Assembly: GCA_021731205.1 (NCBI GenBank) | Contig: JAKFXV010000338.1 | Location: forward strand, 1 to 11,084 | Source: Nocardioides sp. | Lineage (GTDB): Bacteria > Actinomycetota > Actinomycetes > Propionibacteriales > Nocardioidaceae | Length of the DNA stretch: 11,084 nucleotides | Direction: 5' to 3' | Shown here: one piece after another, positions 1-8,470 of the stretch | How positions within the stretch are numbered: position 1 is the first letter of the stretch | How the letters are laid out: every line of letters begins with the position of its first letter | Position numbers and translations under genes: made by a program | The notes under the pieces: generated by a model | What the model was told of the DNA's origin: nothing | Seen by the model: only the letters and a program-made list of their open reading frames with translations | Databases searched by the model: none

Positions 1-35
1 TTCCTCTCGTTCTCGCGGCCGTCGCGACCGCGTTA

Positions 36-75
36 CAGACTGTTCGGTCTGTTTTGTACCAGACCAAACAGTCTG
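36..75. promoter_or_regulatory. Paired TetR-type operators upstream of the regulator gene
   Basis: Two 16-bp sites lie at 36-51 (CAGACTGTTCGGTCTG) and 60-75 (CAGACCAAACAGTCTG). Each is itself an inverted repeat with CAGAC/GTCTG arms around 6 bp. The second is the reverse complement of the first with a single difference, so together they also form a 16-bp stem around an 8-nt centre. Site centres are 24 bp apart. Dyad operators just upstream of a TetR gene are the usual arrangement for autoregulation and for control of a divergent target. The match to the neighbouring regulator is inferred from position, not from a known motif. Confidence 0.85.
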
Positions 76-89
76 ATACAAATGCGGCA
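54..89 (+). promoter_or_regulatory. Predicted leaderless promoter of the TetR gene
   Basis: A -35-like TTGTAC (54-59) and a -10-like TACAAA (77-82) are separated by exactly 17 bp. The spacer (60-76) is almost entirely the second operator, so a bound repressor would occlude RNA polymerase. Seven nt downstream of the -10 places the transcription start at about 89, the A of the ATG. No purine-rich ribosome-binding site precedes that ATG, which fits a leaderless mRNA, common in actinobacteria. This is a sequence-based prediction without experimental support. Confidence 0.55.
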
Positions 90-718
90 TGCCACGCAAT
101 GGGAAGCCCACCCGCGATCGGATTCTCGACAACGCCCAGCGACTGACCTTGGACAAGGGATTCGCCGCGACATCGGTAGACGAGGTGATTGCGGCGAGCA
201 ACAGCTCCAAGGGAGCCTTCTTCCACCACTTCCCGAGCAAAAGCGACCTCGGACGGGCGCTGCTGACGCGCTACGCCGAGGCGGACGTGGCGGCGTTGGT
301 CGCCTTCATGGAGCTGGCCGAGGCGACCACGGAGGAACCGGGCGAGCAGGTGCTGGAGTTCATCCGACTGTTCGAAGAGATCGGCGACGACATCATCGAG
401 GAGCAGCAGAGCAGCTGCCTGTATGTCTCGTTCGTCCACGATCGTCAGTTGACCGCCGACGGGAGCACGCACGTGATCGAGGAGGCGATCCGCGCGTGGC
501 GCACGAGGCTGGCCCAAAAGCTGGTAGCCGCGTCTCTGACGCGACCGGGGTTGACCACGATCGACCTCGACGCTCTCGCGGATCACGTCTTCGTGACCTT
601 CGAGGGGGCGTTCATCCTCGCGCGGGCCACCGCCGATCCCTCGGCCATGCGGTCTCAGCTGCGGATCCTGCGGGAACTGCTGCACGCACTGCTGGGCCAG
701 CCGCAACCCCCCGGCTGA
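89..718 (+). CDS. TetR/AcrR-family transcriptional regulator
   Basis: A 209-residue protein with a TetR N-terminal DNA-binding domain at about residues 9-56. The helix-turn-helix runs from the A-A-T-S-V-D-E-V-I segment through K-G-A-F-F-H-H-F-P-S-K, the family's signature helix 3/4 region. The rest is a helical ligand-binding/dimerisation domain that I cannot tie to a ligand. Length is typical for the family. I chose the ATG at 89 because it begins the TetR domain directly; the ATG at 82 is in another frame. No ribosome-binding site is visible, consistent with a leaderless transcript. The twin operators immediately upstream suggest autorepression. Its regulated partner is probably a divergent gene off the left edge rather than the convergent DUF2157 operon on its right. 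Confidence 0.93.
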   Translation: MPRNGKPTRDRILDNAQRLTLDKGFAATSVDEVIAASNSSKGAFFHHFPSKSDLGRALLTRYAEADVAALVAFMELAEATTEEPGEQVLEFIRLFEEIGDDIIEEQQSSCLYVSFVHDRQLTADGSTHVIEEAIRAWRTRLAQKLVAASLTRPGLTTIDLDALADHVFVTFEGAFILARATADPSAMRSQLRILRELLHALLGQPQPPG

Positions 719-759
719 CCCAGCGGCGCGAAGTGCGCTTTGTGCGAATCAGTTGCCCG

Positions 760-1308
760 TCATTCCCGAATGTTGACGTCCACCAGGGCCGCATTGCCGC
801 GGCCGTCGATGCGGACGGTCGCCACCGCGCGGCCGTCGCGGACGGCGTCCTCGAGGGCCGTGGCCTTGTCCTGGGGCAGGAACCAACTGTCGATCCCGCA
901 GTCCAGGCGCCAGTCGCGATCGCTGCAGCGCAGGTAGGGACCGTCGGCCGGTCGGGTGCGCGTGTAGGTGTCACCCACCCAGACCTCGCCCTCTTGGACG
1001 AGCGTCACGAAGACGTCGCCCCGATCGCCGTCATCCATCGGATCGACGATGCTGCCGTCGGTGGAGACCTCCTGCAGATCGGGGTACGCCAACGCGACGT
1101 AGGCCCCCCGGAACGGATCGATCGGGTCCACCGGCTCCACCCGCAGGGTGTACTCGTCACCGGTCAGCCGTGCTGTCAACTGGGGCAGGACGCTGACGGC
1201 CACCAGTGCGAAACTGACCAACACCACTCCCACCAGGCGGGCGAGTCCCGTTCCTCGAGACTGCGTGCCGGCGGCACCCGGGCCCGGGGTCCTCAGTGTT
1301 GAGCTCAT
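760..1308 (-). CDS. GDYXXLXY-family membrane-anchored protein
   Basis: A 182-residue protein. An N-terminal basic/polar stretch (about 1-24) precedes one hydrophobic segment (about 25-45, LVGVVLVSFALVAVSVLP). A mostly extracytoplasmic domain follows, holding the family motif as F-R-G-A-Y-V-A-L-A-Y near residues 66-75. The motif normally reads G-D-Y-x-x-L-x-Y; here the Asp is Ala. I chose ATG 1308 because AAGGAGA lies 6 nt upstream and because it overlaps the stop of the upstream DUF2157 gene by 4 nt (ATGA), a sign of translational coupling. The reading frame continues upstream, but that part overlaps the DUF2157 gene and is not coding. GDYXXLXY proteins are often found next to or fused with DUF2157/DUF4401 membrane proteins; their biochemical role is unknown. 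Confidence 0.82.
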   Translation of the reverse strand: MSSTLRTPGPGAAGTQSRGTGLARLVGVVLVSFALVAVSVLPQLTARLTGDEYTLRVEPVDPIDPFRGAYVALAYPDLQEVSTDGSIVDPMDDGDRGDVFVTLVQEGEVWVGDTYTRTRPADGPYLRCSDRDWRLDCGIDSWFLPQDKATALEDAVRDGRAVATVRIDGRGNAALVDVNIRE

Positions 1309-2570
1309 GATGCGTCTCCTTGGTTCGTGGTGGCGTTGATGTGCAACTCGGTCTCGAGGGTTTCTGCGAGGCGCCGGCGGGCTCGGTCGAAGCCGTAGCC
1401 CGTTGCCAGGAAGATCACCCCGAGGAAGACGAACAGCCAAGCGCCTTGGATGATCTGCGCGAACACCGCGAAACTCTGGAAGGTCGTGAAGATCACCAGG
1501 GCCAAGGTCGCCAGGGCGGTCAGTCGCGGGCTGTCGCGCAGGACGCCCAGGGCGGCCACGGCGGCCGCGGCCGCGACATAGGCGCCGACGGAGACTGCCG
1601 CATGCAGCCAGGCCGCCGCGTCGATGTTGTCGGGGTCGTTGCCGGCCTCCCACAGGACCAGTCCAATGCCGATCAGGGTTGTCACGATCGCGGCGATCGG
1701 CTCCAAGCGTGCTCGGCCGGTGCTCACGGCCATGGCTGCTGGGGCGAGAATCGCGGCGATCGTGGTGCCGGCGATGAGGGTCGGTGTCCACGCGAAGTCG
1801 GTGCGGTCCAGGCTCGGCACCGCAGCCGCGAAGAGGCCGATCAGCAGCATGGCGACGCCGGCTTCACGCCAAGGGGCCGAGAAGTTCGGCAGCCAGCGCT
1901 CCTGCACGCCGGCCCAACCGATCGCGATGACACCCGCAGTGAACAGCGCGATCACCGCGCCGAGGCCGCTGGCCTCGTCCCACAGCAACTCGCCGACGTA
2001 CCACCCGAGCCCGGCGAACATGCCGATGATCACGGCGCCGAGGCTGCGCACGGTGTAGCCGTACACCAGCGCGCCGGCCGCCCACAGGCCAACCAACTTC
2101 GGCTCGAAGGCGGGCACCTGCATGCTCTGGGCGGCTTGGAAGATCACCGGCCCGAAGGTCAGTGCCGCGAGGATTCGCGCTGCGCCGACGACCGGCGAGG
2201 GGATCGACCCGCCGTGTGTGCGGCGGGTTGCGAGGTATTCGGCGGTAGACAAGAAGCCCAACCAGATCAGCGCGACCGCGACGAAGCGTCCGATCGGCGG
2301 CAGTTGGTCGAGGTTGGCGGCCACCAACCAGATCACTCCGAAGCCGACGAAGGCGGCGCCGAGGGTGAGGAGCAGCTTGGCGAGGCTCAACTTCGACGCC
2401 GAGCGGTAGCGCGACAAGATCGCCTGGGCCTGCGTCTGGTCGATCAGGCCGTCACGGTTCCAGGCGGCGACTTCGTCGGCGAGCCAACGCGCCTGGTTCG
2501 GCGTGATCGGCGTACGCCGGTCGATAGCGGGGCTGGCGGGTGCTGCAGGAGCAGCCGGAGAGTTCGTCAT
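1305..2570 (-). CDS. DUF2157 domain-containing polytopic membrane protein
   Basis: A protein of about 421 residues from the chosen ATG at 2570 (M-T-N-S-P). An Ala/Pro-rich start leads to the soluble DUF2157 head (T-P-N-Q-A-R-W-L through Q-A-I-L-S-R-Y, about residues 20-55). Roughly ten to twelve hydrophobic membrane segments follow, ending in a short basic tail (F-D-R-A-R-R-R-L). The frame also allows an ATG at 2621, adding 17 residues. That start has no good ribosome-binding site and the extension looks non-conserved, but I cannot exclude it. The gene is first in a two-gene operon with the GDYXXLXY gene (4-nt overlap) and is divergent from groEL, sharing its upstream region. Molecular function is unknown; a role in the cell envelope is only a guess from topology. 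Confidence 0.85.
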   Translation of the reverse strand: MTNSPAAPAAPASPAIDRRTPITPNQARWLADEVAAWNRDGLIDQTQAQAILSRYRSASKLSLAKLLLTLGAAFVGFGVIWLVAANLDQLPPIGRFVAVALIWLGFLSTAEYLATRRTHGGSIPSPVVGAARILAALTFGPVIFQAAQSMQVPAFEPKLVGLWAAGALVYGYTVRSLGAVIIGMFAGLGWYVGELLWDEASGLGAVIALFTAGVIAIGWAGVQERWLPNFSAPWREAGVAMLLIGLFAAAVPSLDRTDFAWTPTLIAGTTIAAILAPAAMAVSTGRARLEPIAAIVTTLIGIGLVLWEAGNDPDNIDAAAWLHAAVSVGAYVAAAAAVAALGVLRDSPRLTALATLALVIFTTFQSFAVFAQIIQGAWLFVFLGVIFLATGYGFDRARRRLAETLETELHINATTNQGDAS

Positions 2571-2643
2571 GGGTCCATCATGGGTGGCGCCCGCCCCAGG
2601 CACATGGGTACAGAGACTCATCTTTGCGAGGTCTTTGGCCGCG

Positions 2644-2670
2644 TTTGCACTCTCAGGGGTCGAGTGCTAA
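2644..2670. promoter_or_regulatory. CIRCE operator 1 (HrcA binding site)
   Basis: TTTGCACTC-N9-GAGTGCTAA matches the CIRCE consensus TTAGCACTC-N9-GAGTGCTAA at 17 of 18 arm positions, the only difference being T for A at position 3. CIRCE is the operator of the heat-shock repressor HrcA, found upstream of groEL/groES in most Gram-positive bacteria. It sits 155 bp before the groEL start and overlaps the predicted promoter. It also lies 74 bp upstream of the DUF2157 start on the other strand, so it could in principle affect that gene too. Confidence 0.95.
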
Positions 2671-2673
2671 ACA
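2645..2673 (+). promoter_or_regulatory. Predicted groEL promoter within CIRCE 1
   Basis: A -35-like TTGCAC (2645-2650) is 17 bp upstream of a -10-like TAAACA (2668-2673). The -35 falls in the left CIRCE arm and the -10 begins in the right arm, giving a transcription start near 2680 and a 5' leader of about 145 nt. HrcA bound to CIRCE 1 would cover the entire promoter. Matches to the consensus hexamers are modest; TTTGCA with an 18-bp spacer is an alternative reading. Confidence 0.5.
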
Positions 2674-2678
2674 TGAGG

Positions 2679-2705
2679 CTGGCACTCGTAGCATGAGAGT
2701 GACAA
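2679..2705. promoter_or_regulatory. Degenerate second CIRCE-like element
   Basis: CTGGCACTC-N9-GAGTGACAA keeps the central GCACTC...GAGTG and the exact 9-bp spacing of CIRCE but has weaker outer positions. It starts 8 bp after CIRCE 1, with 35 bp between equivalent positions of the two copies, and lies at or just after the predicted transcription start. Tandem CIRCE copies are known upstream of groE genes in some bacteria. This copy may be a weaker HrcA site or an mRNA hairpin in the leader. Confidence 0.75.
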
Positions 2706-2725
2706 CATCTGGGCTGATTTGTTGA

Positions 2726-4497
<1,772 letters not shown>

Positions 4498-4527
4498 TTC
4501 CGGTCGTAGGGAGGGAGTCCCAAAGGG

Positions 4528-4583
4528 ATGGACTTCTGACCGAAGACCGGGTCGGCCCCTCGGGTTTGGGGGAGTCGGTGAGT
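4528..4583 (+). repeat. 56-bp direct repeat, copy 2
   Basis: The second, perfect copy of the groEL 3'-end repeat, carrying a non-functional replica of the M-D-F-stop codons. It ends 4 bp before the groEL terminator hairpin. Perfect identity over 56 bp of mostly non-coding DNA implies a recent duplication, gene conversion or selection on the sequence. Confidence 0.95.
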
Positions 4584-4587
4584 GTGA

Positions 4588-4621
4588 CAGGTGGGCCCCC
4601 GCTTCGGCGGGGGTCCACCTG
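4588..4621 (+). terminator. Hairpin terminator of groEL with UUCG loop
   Basis: Arms CAGGTGGGCCCCCGC (4588-4602) and GCGGGGGTCCACCTG (4607-4621) pair over 15 positions with one G-U wobble. They enclose a C(UUCG)G tetraloop, an exceptionally stable RNA loop. Only a short T-containing stretch (ATTTAG) follows rather than a run of U, as is common for actinobacterial terminators. It lies 134 nt after the groEL stop and separates groEL from the downstream operon. Confidence 0.88.
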
Positions 4622-4627
4622 CATTTA

Positions 4628-4704
4628 GCCCAACCCCGCGCGGGACGTCATACGCCGCGGTCGCCATAGCGACCACTTCGTATGACGTCCGGGAGGGGTT
4701 GGGC
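4628..4704. repeat. 77-nt three-tier imperfect palindrome
   Basis: Three nested perfect arm pairs can be read. GCCCAACCCC (4628-4637) pairs with GGGGTTGGGC (4695-4704), GGACGTCATACG (4643-4654) with CGTATGACGTCC (4679-4690), and GGTCGC (4659-4664) with GCGACC (4669-4674). They are separated by internal loops of 5x4 and 4x4 nt and capped by a CATA loop. That gives 28 paired positions of 77 nt. It starts 6 bp after the groEL terminator and ends 2 bp before the ribosome-binding site of the next gene. It may be a palindromic repeat element (MITE or REP-like), or a leader RNA structure controlling the mocA operon. I do not recognise it. Confidence 0.9.
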
Positions 4705-4720
4705 CTGGGAGACTTGTCGA

Positions 4721-5305
4721 GTGAGCGCGTATGGCCTGGTGCTGGCCGCAGGGGCCGGTCGACGGATGGGCACGCCGAAGGCCCTGATGCACGACTCCGA
4801 TGGCACGTCCTGGTTGCGGCGCGCGATCGGGACCCTGCAACAGGCCGGCTGCCCCCAGGTGTACGCCGTGCTCGGCGCGCGCGCCGCGGAGGCCCACGCC
4901 CTGGTGCAGGACATCGACGTGCACGTCGTGGTGGCCGAGGACTGGGCTGGGGGGATGGGGTCCTCGCTACGGGCCGGATTGGCCGCGCTGCGAGACACCG
5001 ACGCCGAGGCGGCTGTCGTGATGCTCGTCGACCTCCCCGACGTCTCATCGGCTGTGGTCGCCCGCACCCTGGAGGGTGCCGGTCCGACCACGCTGCGACG
5101 TGCGACCTACGACGGCCGCCCCGGGCACCCGGCAGTGATCGGCCGAGCGGCCTGGCCAGAGGTCATGACGAGCGCGGATGGCGATCGCGGCGCACGGGAG
5201 TTCTTCGAGACCCATCCCCACGAGCTCGTCGAGTGTGGCGATCTGGCGGGCGGTCGCGACGTCGATCACCCGCCGCCAACCTTGGGACAACCTGAACACT
5301 CGTAG
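4721..5305 (+). CDS. mocA: MocA-type molybdenum cofactor nucleotidyltransferase
   Basis: A 194-residue cytosolic NTP-transferase. MocA transfers CMP from CTP to molybdopterin-Mo to make the dinucleotide cofactor of xanthine/CO dehydrogenase-type enzymes. The N-terminal nucleotide-binding signature G-L-V-L-A-A-G-A-G-R-R-M-G-T-P-K is at about 5-20, the metal-binding L-V-D-L-P-D at 102-107, G-H-P-A-V-I-G at 135-141 and G-D-R-G-A-R at 154-159. I chose GTG 4721 because the Rossmann-like start follows at once and GGGAGA (4707-4712) lies 8 nt upstream. The in-frame ATG at 4682 falls inside the palindrome and would add an unrelated 13 residues. Association with CoxD/CoxE/XdhC genes supports the Mo-cofactor role over other members of this nucleotidyltransferase superfamily. 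Choice of CTP over GTP is inferred. Confidence 0.83.
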   Translation: MSAYGLVLAAGAGRRMGTPKALMHDSDGTSWLRRAIGTLQQAGCPQVYAVLGARAAEAHALVQDIDVHVVVAEDWAGGMGSSLRAGLAALRDTDAEAAVVMLVDLPDVSSAVVARTLEGAGPTTLRRATYDGRPGHPAVIGRAAWPEVMTSADGDRGAREFFETHPHELVECGDLAGGRDVDHPPPTLGQPEHS

Positions 5306-5314
5306 CATCGAGAC

Positions 5315-6217
5315 ATGCCCGAGCAGTCCAACCCCGCGTCGGCGGGTCTGTCGACCTCGCCGACCGATCTCGGCGCCAAGCTGAGCGCTACGGGATACGT
5401 TGGAGACGACGCGCTCGCGACCGTGACGCACCTGGCCTTGGTGATGCAGCGTCCACTGCTGCTCGAGGGCGAGCCCGGCACCGGCAAGACTGCGCTAGCT
5501 GAGGCGATCGCCCAGGCCCTCGAGCTGCCGTTGATCCGCCTGCAGTGCTACGAGGGCATCGACGCCACCCAAGCCCTCTACGACTGGGACTTCCCGCGGC
5601 AGATCCTGCACCTGCGAGCCCTCGAGGCCACCGGGGGCGCCGACGTCGAGGAAGCCGAGAAGTCGTTGTACGACGAGCGCTTCCTGCTCGCGCGCCCGGT
5701 GTTGGCGGCGTTGCGCCAGTGCCCCGCCGTACTCCTGATCGACGAGGTGGATCGCGCCGACGACGAGTTCGAGGCGTTCCTGCTCGAGGTGCTGTCGACC
5801 TATCAGGTGACGATCCCCGAGCTGGGCACGGTCAAAGCGACTACCCCCCCGATCGTCATCTTGACCTCCAATCGCACCCGCGAGCTGCACGATGCCCTGA
5901 AACGTCGGTGCCTCTATCACTGGATCGATCACCCGGGACTGGAACGCGAGGTGGCGATCGTGCGCTCTCGTGCCCCGGAGGTGTCCGAACGGCTCTCGCG
6001 GCAGGTAGTGACCCTGGTCCAACAGCTGCGTGGGCGTGGGGACCTCCTCAAGCCGCCAGGGGTGGCCGAGACTCTGGACTGGGCCCGGGCGCTCGACCGC
6101 CTGGGGGTGGCCGAGGTCGACCTGGAGTCGGCGGCGCTGACCTTGGGTGCACTGATGAAGTACCGCGAGGACTCCGAACGGGTCAAGCAGGCGCTCGACC
6201 GGATGCTGGCGGTCTAG
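5315..6217 (+). CDS. MoxR/CoxD-type AAA+ ATPase
   Basis: A 300-residue AAA+ protein of the MoxR group. Walker A G-E-P-G-T-G-K-T is at 52-59, Walker B V-L-L-I-D-E at 139-144 followed by V-D-R-A-D, sensor-1 T-S-N-R-T-R-E at 184-190 and an arginine-finger region A-L-K-R-R-C at 194-199. The Y-E-G-I-D segment (79-83) is characteristic of CoxD-like members. In Oligotropha, CoxD is an ATP-dependent chaperone needed to mature the CO dehydrogenase active site, working with the vWA partner CoxE; the adjacent gene here is that partner. It starts 9 bp after the mocA stop with only a weak ribosome-binding site (CGAGA), and its stop overlaps the next start by 1 nt, so translation is probably coupled. Which hydroxylase it serves cannot be seen. 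Confidence 0.9.
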   Translation: MPEQSNPASAGLSTSPTDLGAKLSATGYVGDDALATVTHLALVMQRPLLLEGEPGTGKTALAEAIAQALELPLIRLQCYEGIDATQALYDWDFPRQILHLRALEATGGADVEEAEKSLYDERFLLARPVLAALRQCPAVLLIDEVDRADDEFEAFLLEVLSTYQVTIPELGTVKATTPPIVILTSNRTRELHDALKRRCLYHWIDHPGLEREVAIVRSRAPEVSERLSRQVVTLVQQLRGRGDLLKPPGVAETLDWARALDRLGVAEVDLESAALTLGALMKYREDSERVKQALDRMLAV

Positions 6218-7338
6218 TGAGCGCCCATGCCGGCGACGAGATCCTGATCGCGTTCGCCACCGCGGTGCGGGCCGCAGGCGTCCCGGTCACCATGGATCGC
6301 ACCCGCACCTTCCTCGCCGCGGCCGCGCAGCTAGGAGTGGGCGATCGCCGGTCCACCTACGTCGCCGGCCGGGCCACTTTGTGCAGTGGTCCCGACGATC
6401 TGGATCGATACGACAAGCTCTTCCACAGCTGGTTCGACGCGCAGGAGCCGCTGCCGCGCACGGTGGAACGCGAACGCGACCCGGTCCGTTCGCTGGCGCC
6501 AGGATCTGACGACGACGACCTGCTCGGCCAAGGCGACGCCGAGGAGCCCGAGGACTTGCTTCGCGTCGCCGCCAGTGACACCGAGCTGCTGCGACACCGT
6601 GACGTGGCCGAGATGTCACCGGCGGAGAAGGCCCTGATGGCCCGGATGTTCGACGCGTTGCGGCCGCGGTCACCGGTCCGGCCGGCACATCGCAGGAGGC
6701 CGTGGCATCGCGGTGAGGTCGACCCGCAGCGCACCCTGCGCCGCACCTTGCGCCAACTCGGCGAGCCGGGTCGCGTGGAGTGGCGCCGCCGCGGCGTACG
6801 CCCCCGTCGGCTGGTGCTGCTCATCGACGTCTCCGGGTCCATGCATGCGTACGCCGACGCGCTGCTGCGGCTCGCCCACCGGTTCGCCACTGCCGACGGG
6901 CGGCGCGGTCCCGTCGAGGTGTTCACGATCGGGACTCGGCTGACCCACGTGACCAGGGCTCTGCGTCAGCGGGATGCGGAGTCTGCCCTCGTGGCCGCGG
7001 CACAGGTCGTTCCCGACTGGTCCGGAGGGACCCGGCTGGGTGAGACGCTGCGGGTGTTCCTCGACCGCTGGGGTCAACGAGGCATGGCGCGCGGATCCGT
7101 GGTCGTCATCTTCAGCGACGGGTGGGAGCGCGGCGATGCCGCCTTGTTGGCCGAGCAGATGGGTCGCCTGCACCGGCTGGCGCATTCGGTGGTCTGGGTC
7201 AACCCCCATCGCGGTCGGGTGGGATACCAGCCCGTCCAGCAGGGAATCCTTGCCGCCTTGCCGCACGTTGATCACTTTGTCGCGGGGCACTCTCTCGCGA
7301 CGTACGCCGACCTGAGCGAGGTGATCGCGCATGCGTGA
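6217..7338 (+). CDS. CoxE-type von Willebrand factor A protein
   Basis: A 373-residue protein of the vWA CoxE family. It has an N-terminal helical half, a very acidic linker around residues 97-112 (D-D-D-D, then E-E-P-E-D), a basic stretch (about 158-166), and a C-terminal vWA domain from about 197. The metal-ion-dependent adhesion site is complete: D204-V-S206-G-S208, T272 in G-G-T-R, and D301 in F-S-D-G. I chose GTG 6217, which shares its G with the TAG stop of the ATPase gene (TAGTG). The reading frame upstream of this overlaps that gene and is not coding. MoxR ATPase plus vWA pairs act together as metal-centre chaperones. A role in Mo-hydroxylase maturation is inferred from this context. 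Confidence 0.88.
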   Translation: MSAHAGDEILIAFATAVRAAGVPVTMDRTRTFLAAAAQLGVGDRRSTYVAGRATLCSGPDDLDRYDKLFHSWFDAQEPLPRTVERERDPVRSLAPGSDDDDLLGQGDAEEPEDLLRVAASDTELLRHRDVAEMSPAEKALMARMFDALRPRSPVRPAHRRRPWHRGEVDPQRTLRRTLRQLGEPGRVEWRRRGVRPRRLVLLIDVSGSMHAYADALLRLAHRFATADGRRGPVEVFTIGTRLTHVTRALRQRDAESALVAAAQVVPDWSGGTRLGETLRVFLDRWGQRGMARGSVVVIFSDGWERGDAALLAEQMGRLHRLAHSVVWVNPHRGRVGYQPVQQGILAALPHVDHFVAGHSLATYADLSEVIAHA

Positions 7339-8470
7339 GGTATTGCCGGAGTTGTTGGCGTGGTGGCGCGCCGGGGAGACCGTCGGGCTCGGGACCGTGG
7401 TGGCCACCTTCCAGTCCGCGCCCCGGCCGCCGGGAGCCTCGATGATCGTCGGTCCGGCCGGGGAGGCCGTGGGCTCGGTGTCGGGGGGCTGCGTCGAGGG
7501 GGCGGTCTACGAGCTCGGCGAGACCGTCGTGTCCAGCGGGCAGGCGGTGCTGCAACGCTACGGCGTCTCTGACGATGACGCCTTCGCCGTCGGGCTGACC
7601 TGCGGGGGCATCCTCGACGTCTACGTCGAGAAGGTCAGCCAGGAGACCTTCCCCGAGCTGGCCGAGATCGCCGAGGACATCGACGCCCAGCGGCCCGTGG
7701 CCGTCGCCACGGTCGTCGACCACCCCGATCCGACCTGGGTCGGTCGCCGGGTGGTGATCCGGCCGGACGCGACCACTGCCGGCACCCTCGGCAGCGAGCG
7801 CGCCGACGACGCCGTACACGACGATGCGCTGGGCCTGCTCGCAGCCGGCCACCATGCCACGTTGACCTACGGCCCCGACGGTGAGCGTCGCGGCGAGGGC
7901 ATGCGGGTGTTCGTCTGGGCCTTCGCCCCGCCTCCGCGGATGCTGGTCTTCGGGGCGATCGACTTCGCCGCAGCGGTGGCCAGGGTGGGGGAGTTCCTAG
8001 GATTCCATGTGACCGTCTGCGATGCCCGACCGGTCTTTGCGACGGTGTCCCGGTTCCCCGATGCTCACGAAGTCGTCGTCGACTGGCCGCACCGCTACCT
8101 CCTTGCCGAGGCGGCCGCCGGCCGGATCGACGGGCGCACGGCGTTGTGCGTGCTCACCCATGACCCGAAGTTCGATGTGCCGCTGCTCGAGGTCGCGCTC
8201 CGCCTTCCGGCGGTTGGGTACGTCGGCGCGATGGGCTCTCGGCGTACTCACGAGGATCGGCTGGATCGCCTGCGAGCCGCCGGGCTCACCGAAGCGGAGC
8301 TGGCCCGGTTCTCGTCCCCGATCGGTCTCGACCTCGGCGCCCGCACGCCGGAGGAGACGGCCGTGTCGATCGCGGCGGAGATCGTGGCCCTGCAATGGGG
8401 CGGCAGCGGCGAGCGGCTGGCCGAGACCCAGGGTCGCATCCACCACGAGTCCGGCGTCCTGGAGCGATGA
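7331..8470 (+). CDS. xdhC: XdhC/CoxI-family Mo-hydroxylase maturation protein
   Basis: A 379-residue protein. The N-terminal XdhC/CoxI domain carries S-V-S-G-G-C-V-E-G (49-57) and G-L-T-C-G-G (88-93), whose cysteines C54 and C91 are typical of the family. The C-terminal Rossmann-like XdhC domain begins near M-L-V-F-G-A-I-D-F (204-212), continues with V-G-A-M-G-S-R-R and ends with D-L-G-A-R-T-P-E-E-T. XdhC binds the molybdenum cofactor and aids its sulfuration and insertion into xanthine dehydrogenase-type apoenzymes. CoxF/CoxI homologues do similar work for CO dehydrogenase. The start overlaps the vWA gene by 8 nt, with GAGG 9 nt upstream. The G-A-I-D-F version of the nucleotide loop replaces the G-A-G-H of classical XdhC, suggesting the actinobacterial CoxI-like branch. 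Confidence 0.9.
   Translation: MREVLPELLAWWRAGETVGLGTVVATFQSAPRPPGASMIVGPAGEAVGSVSGGCVEGAVYELGETVVSSGQAVLQRYGVSDDDAFAVGLTCGGILDVYVEKVSQETFPELAEIAEDIDAQRPVAVATVVDHPDPTWVGRRVVIRPDATTAGTLGSERADDAVHDDALGLLAAGHHATLTYGPDGERRGEGMRVFVWAFAPPPRMLVFGAIDFAAAVARVGEFLGFHVTVCDARPVFATVSRFPDAHEVVVDWPHRYLLAEAAAGRIDGRTALCVLTHDPKFDVPLLEVALRLPAVGYVGAMGSRRTHEDRLDRLRAAGLTEAELARFSSPIGLDLGARTPEETAVSIAAEIVALQWGGSGERLAETQGRIHHESGVLER

Noticed and set aside
719-759. Possible terminator between the convergent tetR and GDYXXLXY genes
   Set aside because: Only a 4-bp stem (GCGC at 726-729 with 735-738) can be drawn, which is too weak to call.
82-1302. A 406-codon plus-strand frame starting at ATG 82
   Set aside because: It is out of frame with the TetR domain and runs antisense through the GDYXXLXY gene. 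The translation is Arg/Gly-rich shadow sequence.
1309-1791. N-terminal extension of the GDYXXLXY frame
   Set aside because: It overlaps the DUF2157 coding region in another frame and its residues are Arg/Pro/His-rich. The AAGGAGA site and ATGA overlap fix the start at 1308.
4675-4687. Resemblance of ACTTCGTATGACG to a loxP arm
   Set aside because: Only about 9 bp match, the partner arm and 8-bp spacer of loxP are absent, and the stretch is explained by the larger palindrome.
4628-4704. Moco riboswitch upstream of mocA
   Set aside because: The gene context is tempting, but the element is a single long hairpin with symmetric internal loops. I do not see the multi-stem core expected for that riboswitch class.
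4682-4720. ATG 4682 as the start of mocA
   Set aside because: It lies within the palindrome, has no ribosome-binding site, and would add residues ahead of the nucleotide-binding strand where the family normally begins.
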